This document shows, one piece after another, positions 60,657-64,000 of a stretch of DNA of 64,000 bases. The notes beneath the pieces were generated by a model. It did no database searches, had not been told where the DNA came from, and was given only the letters and a program-made list of their open reading frames with translations. A program made the translations under genes and the position numbers. The DNA comes from Hyphomicrobiales bacterium (GTDB taxonomy: Bacteria > Pseudomonadota > Alphaproteobacteria > Rhizobiales > CAJQND01), in the NCBI GenBank assembly GCA_028285595.1, contig JANQOW010000088.1:91730-155729 (forward strand). The letters run 5' to 3'. The stretch's first letter is position 1. The number at the start of each line of letters is the position of its first letter.

Positions 60657-61495
60657 TTGCCTTTATCGGTTCGGTGTTTTCGCCTTGGTACAAGTTTGCC
60701 AGGCGCTCAGGACCAAAAGATCCTCAAGAGTATAGCTGCTTTCACGTGGTGCTCTACGGGCGTGGCCATCGCCGCTGGGCAATGACCGAGCGAAAGGCGG
60801 CATACGTCTGTCGTTCTCTTGATCAATTGGGCATTGGTCCGAGTCGGCTTCAATGGACAGACGGCACGCTGAATATCGATTTCAACGAAGTTTCCGTGCC
60901 GATTCCAAAGCGTGTAAAGGGTCGGATTAGACTGCACACCGATTGGGTTTTCGACCGGACGGTGCACCTCGACAGCGCTGCACAACACCGATGGTGGCCC
61001 ATAACACCGATTTGTCGTGTGGAAGTTGATCTCGATGAACCAAACTTAAGTTGGTCCGGCGATGGCTACTTTGACAGCAACGATGGCGATGTTCCGCTTG
61101 AAGATAGTTTCGACTATTGGAACTGGTCGCGAGCAGGTCTTTCATCAGGTGCGGCAATTCTCTACGACGTAGTTGAGCGCTCCGGCACGGAGAGGGGAGT
61201 GGCGTTGCGGTTTGACAAGAACGGGACAGTGACCGATTTCGTGCCACCTGCAGAGATGACAGACCTCGCTCAAACCGCTTGGCGCGCTGAACGCAAAACG
61301 CGCACAGACACCACCGCGCGTGTGAAAGAGACACTTGTTGATGCGCCTTTCTACAGTCGCTCGGTTATCGAATCTAACCTTTTGGGTGAGCCTGTTACGG
61401 CCATGCACGAATGTGTAGACATGAGACGCTTCGTGCACCCGGCCACACAGTTTATGTTGCCATTCAAGGTTCCGCGGCGCTGGAGATTCTTGTAG
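60560..61495 (+). CDS. crtC: Carotenoid 1,2-hydratase (hydroxyneurosporene synthase)
   Basis: 311 aa from the GTG at 60560, which has GGCGGAGAG upstream and gives the conserved start region GYLWWYIDGLSDDGQYGFTVIAFIGSVFSPWYKFARR. The ORF can be read back to 60281, but that part is antiphase to crtD and lacks CrtC features. CrtC adds water to the terminal double bond. With CrtD and CrtF, and no CrtA here, this fits spirilloxanthin-type end products. Confidence 0.9.
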   Translation: MRPRFDFRVQKNGYLWWYIDGLSDDGQYGFTVIAFIGSVFSPWYKFARRSGPKDPQEYSCFHVVLYGRGHRRWAMTERKAAYVCRSLDQLGIGPSRLQWTDGTLNIDFNEVSVPIPKRVKGRIRLHTDWVFDRTVHLDSAAQHRWWPITPICRVEVDLDEPNLSWSGDGYFDSNDGDVPLEDSFDYWNWSRAGLSSGAAILYDVVERSGTERGVALRFDKNGTVTDFVPPAEMTDLAQTAWRAERKTRTDTTARVKETLVDAPFYSRSVIESNLLGEPVTAMHECVDMRRFVHPATQFMLPFKVPRRWRFL

Positions 61496-61498
61496 AAT

Positions 61499-61642
61499 TC
61501 AGTCTGGTCGATCGGAATCCTGTTTGTCCTCGCGCTGCTTTCTTAGTTTACGCAGCTGATAGAGCTGCCAAAAGCAGAAGGCGAATACGACCGCCGCGCT
61601 TCCTATGAGCTCAATGAGGCCAAATGTGCGCCCGTCGATCAA
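61499..61642 (-). CDS. Small single-helix membrane protein downstream of tspO
   Basis: 47 aa if translation begins at the TTG at 61642, which overlaps the tspO stop (TTGA); the longer antisense reading to 61867 overlaps tspO. One membrane helix (LIELIGSAAVVFAFCFWQLYQL) is followed by a basic and acidic tail (RKLRKQREDKQD). Coupled translation with tspO and the helix-plus-charged-tail layout suggest a real small protein. It ends 3 bp from the converging crtC stop. Family unknown. Confidence 0.5.
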   Translation of the reverse strand: MIDGRTFGLIELIGSAAVVFAFCFWQLYQLRKLRKQREDKQDSDRPD

Positions 61643-62127
61643 GAAACACCGCCGTTCACGGCCTGGTTTCCTGTATTCAGCCGCCAAACTGTCCAATTCA
61701 AAACAAAGGCAAATGACACCCAAGCCAGATAGGGCAACATGAGCAGCGCAGCGTTGGTGCTGATGTCGAAGAAAGCGATGATGGTTAGCCCGATGGCTAT
61801 CCAAAGCACCCCGCACTCGAACAATGCGAGATCCATTCGGCGCAATCCAAAGAACAACGCCGACCATCCCGCATTAAGAGCAAGCTGCACGCCCCAGAGC
61901 GCTAAGGCCAGAGTGCCGCTGCCGTCTGTCGATGCATGCCAGATCAGCCAGCCCGCAATTGCGATCATGCCGTAGAGGATTGTCCAGGCAGGCCCGAAAA
62001 GCCAATTGGGGGGCTGCCATGATGGCTTGTTCAGTTTGTAATACCATTCGCTGGGTCCAAATATCACTCCACTGGAGGCCGCCAATGCGCATAATCCTAT
62101 GAAGACCCAAAGAGCTAAATCGGTCAT
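61639..62127 (-). CDS. tspO: TspO/MBR tryptophan-rich sensory protein
   Basis: 162 aa, five membrane helices, with WYYKLNKPSWQPPNWLFGPAWTILYGMIAIAGWLIW as in TspO and ALNAGWSALFFGLRRMDLAL. In Rhodobacter TspO acts as an oxygen-linked negative regulator of photosynthesis genes, probably through tetrapyrrole handling. It follows crtB by 32 bp, its common place in these clusters. Confidence 0.93.
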   Translation of the reverse strand: MTDLALWVFIGLCALAASSGVIFGPSEWYYKLNKPSWQPPNWLFGPAWTILYGMIAIAGWLIWHASTDGSGTLALALWGVQLALNAGWSALFFGLRRMDLALFECGVLWIAIGLTIIAFFDISTNAALLMLPYLAWVSFAFVLNWTVWRLNTGNQAVNGGVS

Positions 62128-62159
62128 TTTGTTCGCTTACATATAAGAATGAACCGTTC

Positions 62160-63209
62160 CTAAGAAGAATGCATACCGGCTTGGCTGCGCTCACGCATAC
62201 CCAACCGGTTAAACGTGTCCAGAACATTGCGAAAATCGGACTCTGCCTCCCACGCGTCATCAGATGTTGCGTGCCTGGTCCGCTCCACGGCATCCACCAG
62301 GAACTTTGTCTGAGGTGCCGGGTCCTTGCATTGAACCGATTTTCGCCTTTTCGCCAGTACCCACGCACGCATCAACAAATAGAGCTTGCGAGAGTGTCGC
62401 GTGCGGGCGCGCTGTGCGATGGAATTGTAGCCGTTTGCCGCGACCACCCGGCCAATGTCACCGTAAACCATGCTAGCTGCTAGAATGCCGGTGCGGCACG
62501 CGCTTGGTAATCTGTCGATACCCGGGTTGGCGCGAGCATAGAGTTCGTCCGCCACAAGCAGAAGGCGGGACACTACATTTGCAAGAGCCCTTGAGTGGTC
62601 AGGCGTTGCCAGAAACGCGTCGGGATCAAGGCCTTCTTGACGCATCCAATCCGTTGGCAAATACAGTCTTCCTGCAAACGCATCTTCGCCCACATCGCGA
62701 GCAATGTTCGTGAGCTGCATGGCTAAGCCCAAATCACACCCCCGCGCGACCGTCTCTTTATCGTTGCGACCCATGATTAAGCACATCATCGCACCAACAG
62801 TGCCAGCGACGCGGGTCGCATAATCCAAGAGCTCGCCTATAGAGTCATATCGGCGTCCCGCAATATCCCAATGGAACCCCTCCAACAAGGCAGCGGGCAG
62901 TTCCTTAGGTATTCCATATCGATGGACAATATCCGCGAACGCTCGGTCCGATGCGTGATCATGGGGCCGGCCGGCATAGATCGCGTCGAGGCGTGATTGG
63001 AGATCTTCAATAGCCTGCTCCGGAGCAGCGCCGAGATCAACTGCGTCATCCGCATCTCGGCAGAACGCATAGAGCAGGTAAATGGGCTCTCTAAACCTCA
63101 TCGGCAGCAACAGAGATGCGGTCATGAAAGACAGTGAACCGTGTTTGATCGCGGCGCGGCAGGCCGCCGTATCGGCTGTGTAAGCAAATTGTGGGCTAGC
63201 CATAGCCAT
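62160..63209 (-). CDS. crtB: Phytoene synthase
   Basis: 349 aa from the ATG at 63209 (MAMASPQFAYT), behind GAGGTGG and overlapping crtI by 14 bp; an ORF to 63341 overlaps crtI too far. Squalene/phytoene-synthase motifs LYAFCRDADDAVDLG and QLTNIARDVGEDAFAGRLYLP are intact. It condenses two GGPP into phytoene. Confidence 0.94.
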   Translation of the reverse strand: MAMASPQFAYTADTAACRAAIKHGSLSFMTASLLLPMRFREPIYLLYAFCRDADDAVDLGAAPEQAIEDLQSRLDAIYAGRPHDHASDRAFADIVHRYGIPKELPAALLEGFHWDIAGRRYDSIGELLDYATRVAGTVGAMMCLIMGRNDKETVARGCDLGLAMQLTNIARDVGEDAFAGRLYLPTDWMRQEGLDPDAFLATPDHSRALANVVSRLLLVADELYARANPGIDRLPSACRTGILAASMVYGDIGRVVAANGYNSIAQRARTRHSRKLYLLMRAWVLAKRRKSVQCKDPAPQTKFLVDAVERTRHATSDDAWEAESDFRNVLDTFNRLGMRERSQAGMHSS

Positions 63210-64000
63210 GGGGCACCACCTCATCAAGAATGCGAGCAGAGGAGAGGACGCCGGGAACTCCGGCGCCGGGGTGGGTGCCAGCACCCACCAGGTAAAGGCC
63301 ATTAATTTCTTCGCTAACATTGTGTGGCCGGAACCAAGCACTTTGCGTCAGAATTGGCTCAAGGCTAAATCCCGAACCGTTCACCGAGCAGTACCGGTCC
63401 AGGAAATCTTCTGGCGTGACAGTGCGGCTTGAGACAACGTGCCCGGCAAGTTCAGGCAACACGGTGTCAATGAGCCGAGCTTCGAGCGCTTGGCGGAACG
63501 GTTCCCTCGACGCTTGCCAGTTCACCTCATCGTTAAGGTGCGGCACCGGCGCGAGCGCATAGAAGGCATCGCACCCTTCCGGGGCGAGTGTGGGATCTGT
63601 TGCGGTGGGGCGGTGCAAGTATATGCTGAAATCCTTCGGCAATCCTTGGCCTGAAAAGATCTCATTGAGAAGCTCACGATACCGGGGGCCTAGAAGGATC
63701 GAATGGTGCGGCACATCCTCAAAGCGGCGATCGGTGCCGAAATACCAAACGAAAAGACCCATTGAATAGCGCGCCTTAGCAAGGCGCCGATCGGTCCAGC
63801 GGCGCCTGCAATTTGCCGGGAGTAGTTTCTCGTATGTCCATGCTGCATCAGCATTCGACACCACGATGTCGGCCTCAATGTGCTCGCCACTTTTCAGCAC
63901 GACGCCTGACGCGCCGCCATTTTTGACGAGTATCTCGTTAACTTGAGCGTTGCAGACGACTTGATTGCCTTGCTCGTGAATGAGATCAACCAAGCCCGTC
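63196..64000 (-). CDS. crtI: Phytoene desaturase, C-terminal part (cut by window end)
   Basis: About 268 residues of a protein usually near 510 aa; the frame stays open to the window end, so the N-terminal FAD domain lies beyond. Visible features: DIVVSNADAAWTYEKLLP, SIYLHRPTATDPTLAPEG and the C-terminal LYLVGAGTHPGAGVPGVLSSARI. CrtI converts phytoene to neurosporene or lycopene. Immediately upstream of crtB as usual. Confidence 0.94.
   Translation of the reverse strand, partial: TGLVDLIHEQGNQVVCNAQVNEILVKNGGASGVVLKSGEHIEADIVVSNADAAWTYEKLLPANCRRRWTDRRLAKARYSMGLFVWYFGTDRRFEDVPHHSILLGPRYRELLNEIFSGQGLPKDFSIYLHRPTATDPTLAPEGCDAFYALAPVPHLNDEVNWQASREPFRQALEARLIDTVLPELAGHVVSSRTVTPEDFLDRYCSVNGSGFSLEPILTQSAWFRPHNVSEEINGLYLVGAGTHPGAGVPGVLSSARILDEVVPHGYG

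Overview
The window is a high-GC alphaproteobacterial chromosome segment from a purple phototroph. The evidence is a nearly complete photosynthesis gene cluster (bacteriochlorophyll a, type-2 reaction centre with pufC, spirilloxanthin-type crt genes without crtA) in a gene order typical of alphaproteobacterial purple bacteria. The combination of pufQBALMC, acsF (oxygen-dependent cyclase), ppsR/ppaA and hemA fits a facultative or aerobic phototroph, perhaps Hyphomicrobiales-like; the exact lineage cannot be fixed from the sequence alone.

Region 1 (1-19.9 kb) is an alginate-like exopolysaccharide locus with its own regulators. A hybrid histidine kinase with a periplasmic c-type-heme motif (cut by the window start) and a sigma54-activating response regulator are followed by a leftward pair (manC, eukaryote-type phosphomannomutase) and rightward units: Alg44-like PilZ/HlyD protein and Alg8-like glycosyltransferase; SGNH protein, Sel1 protein, AlgI-type O-acyltransferase and a secreted 649-aa protein; AlgD-type GDP-mannose dehydrogenase and an RTX protein. 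All three intergenic control regions carry the same palindrome, TTTCGA-N2/3-TTGAAA (seven copies), upstream of -24/-12 (GG-N10-GC type) sequences, one with a perfect IHF-type site between. This looks like a self-contained RpoN/enhancer-binding-protein regulon for the polymer and is the most notable finding.

Region 2 (about 19.97-25.8 kb) is a small integrated element: a 46-nt remnant of the 3' half of a tRNA-Gly(GCC) gene, a tyrosine integrase, an unknown gene, an AlpA-like excisionase/regulator, a primase-helicase of the VapE type and, downstream, nine GGAACG/CGTTCC iterons around an AT-rich stretch that resemble a replication origin. The content and order recall phage satellites. A 21-bp arm-site-like repeat occurs near both ends; no intact tRNA-Gly is seen at the right end.

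Region 3 (25.9-64 kb) is the photosynthesis gene cluster. Leftward: small membrane protein, bchP, PucC-family protein, bchG, ppsR, ppaA. Rightward: bchF-N-B-H-L-M-lhaA-puhA-puhB-puhC-orf-acsF-puhE-hemA, a chain of mostly overlapping genes. Leftward again: crtE-crtF-bchC-X-Y-Z-pufQ-B-A-L-M-C, the classical superoperon. Then crtD-crtC rightward, and crtI(partial)-crtB-tspO-small ORF leftward. Seven TGT-N12-ACA-type PpsR boxes (three perfect in both half-sites and four near-perfect or close) lie at the bchG, ppaA/bchF, bchC and crtE/crtD promoters; the bchG and crtD promoters sit so close to the start codons that leaderless mRNAs are predicted. A strong hairpin cluster separates pufA from pufL, as expected for differential mRNA decay setting the LH1:RC ratio. 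bchI, bchD, crtA, bchE and puc genes are not in the window.
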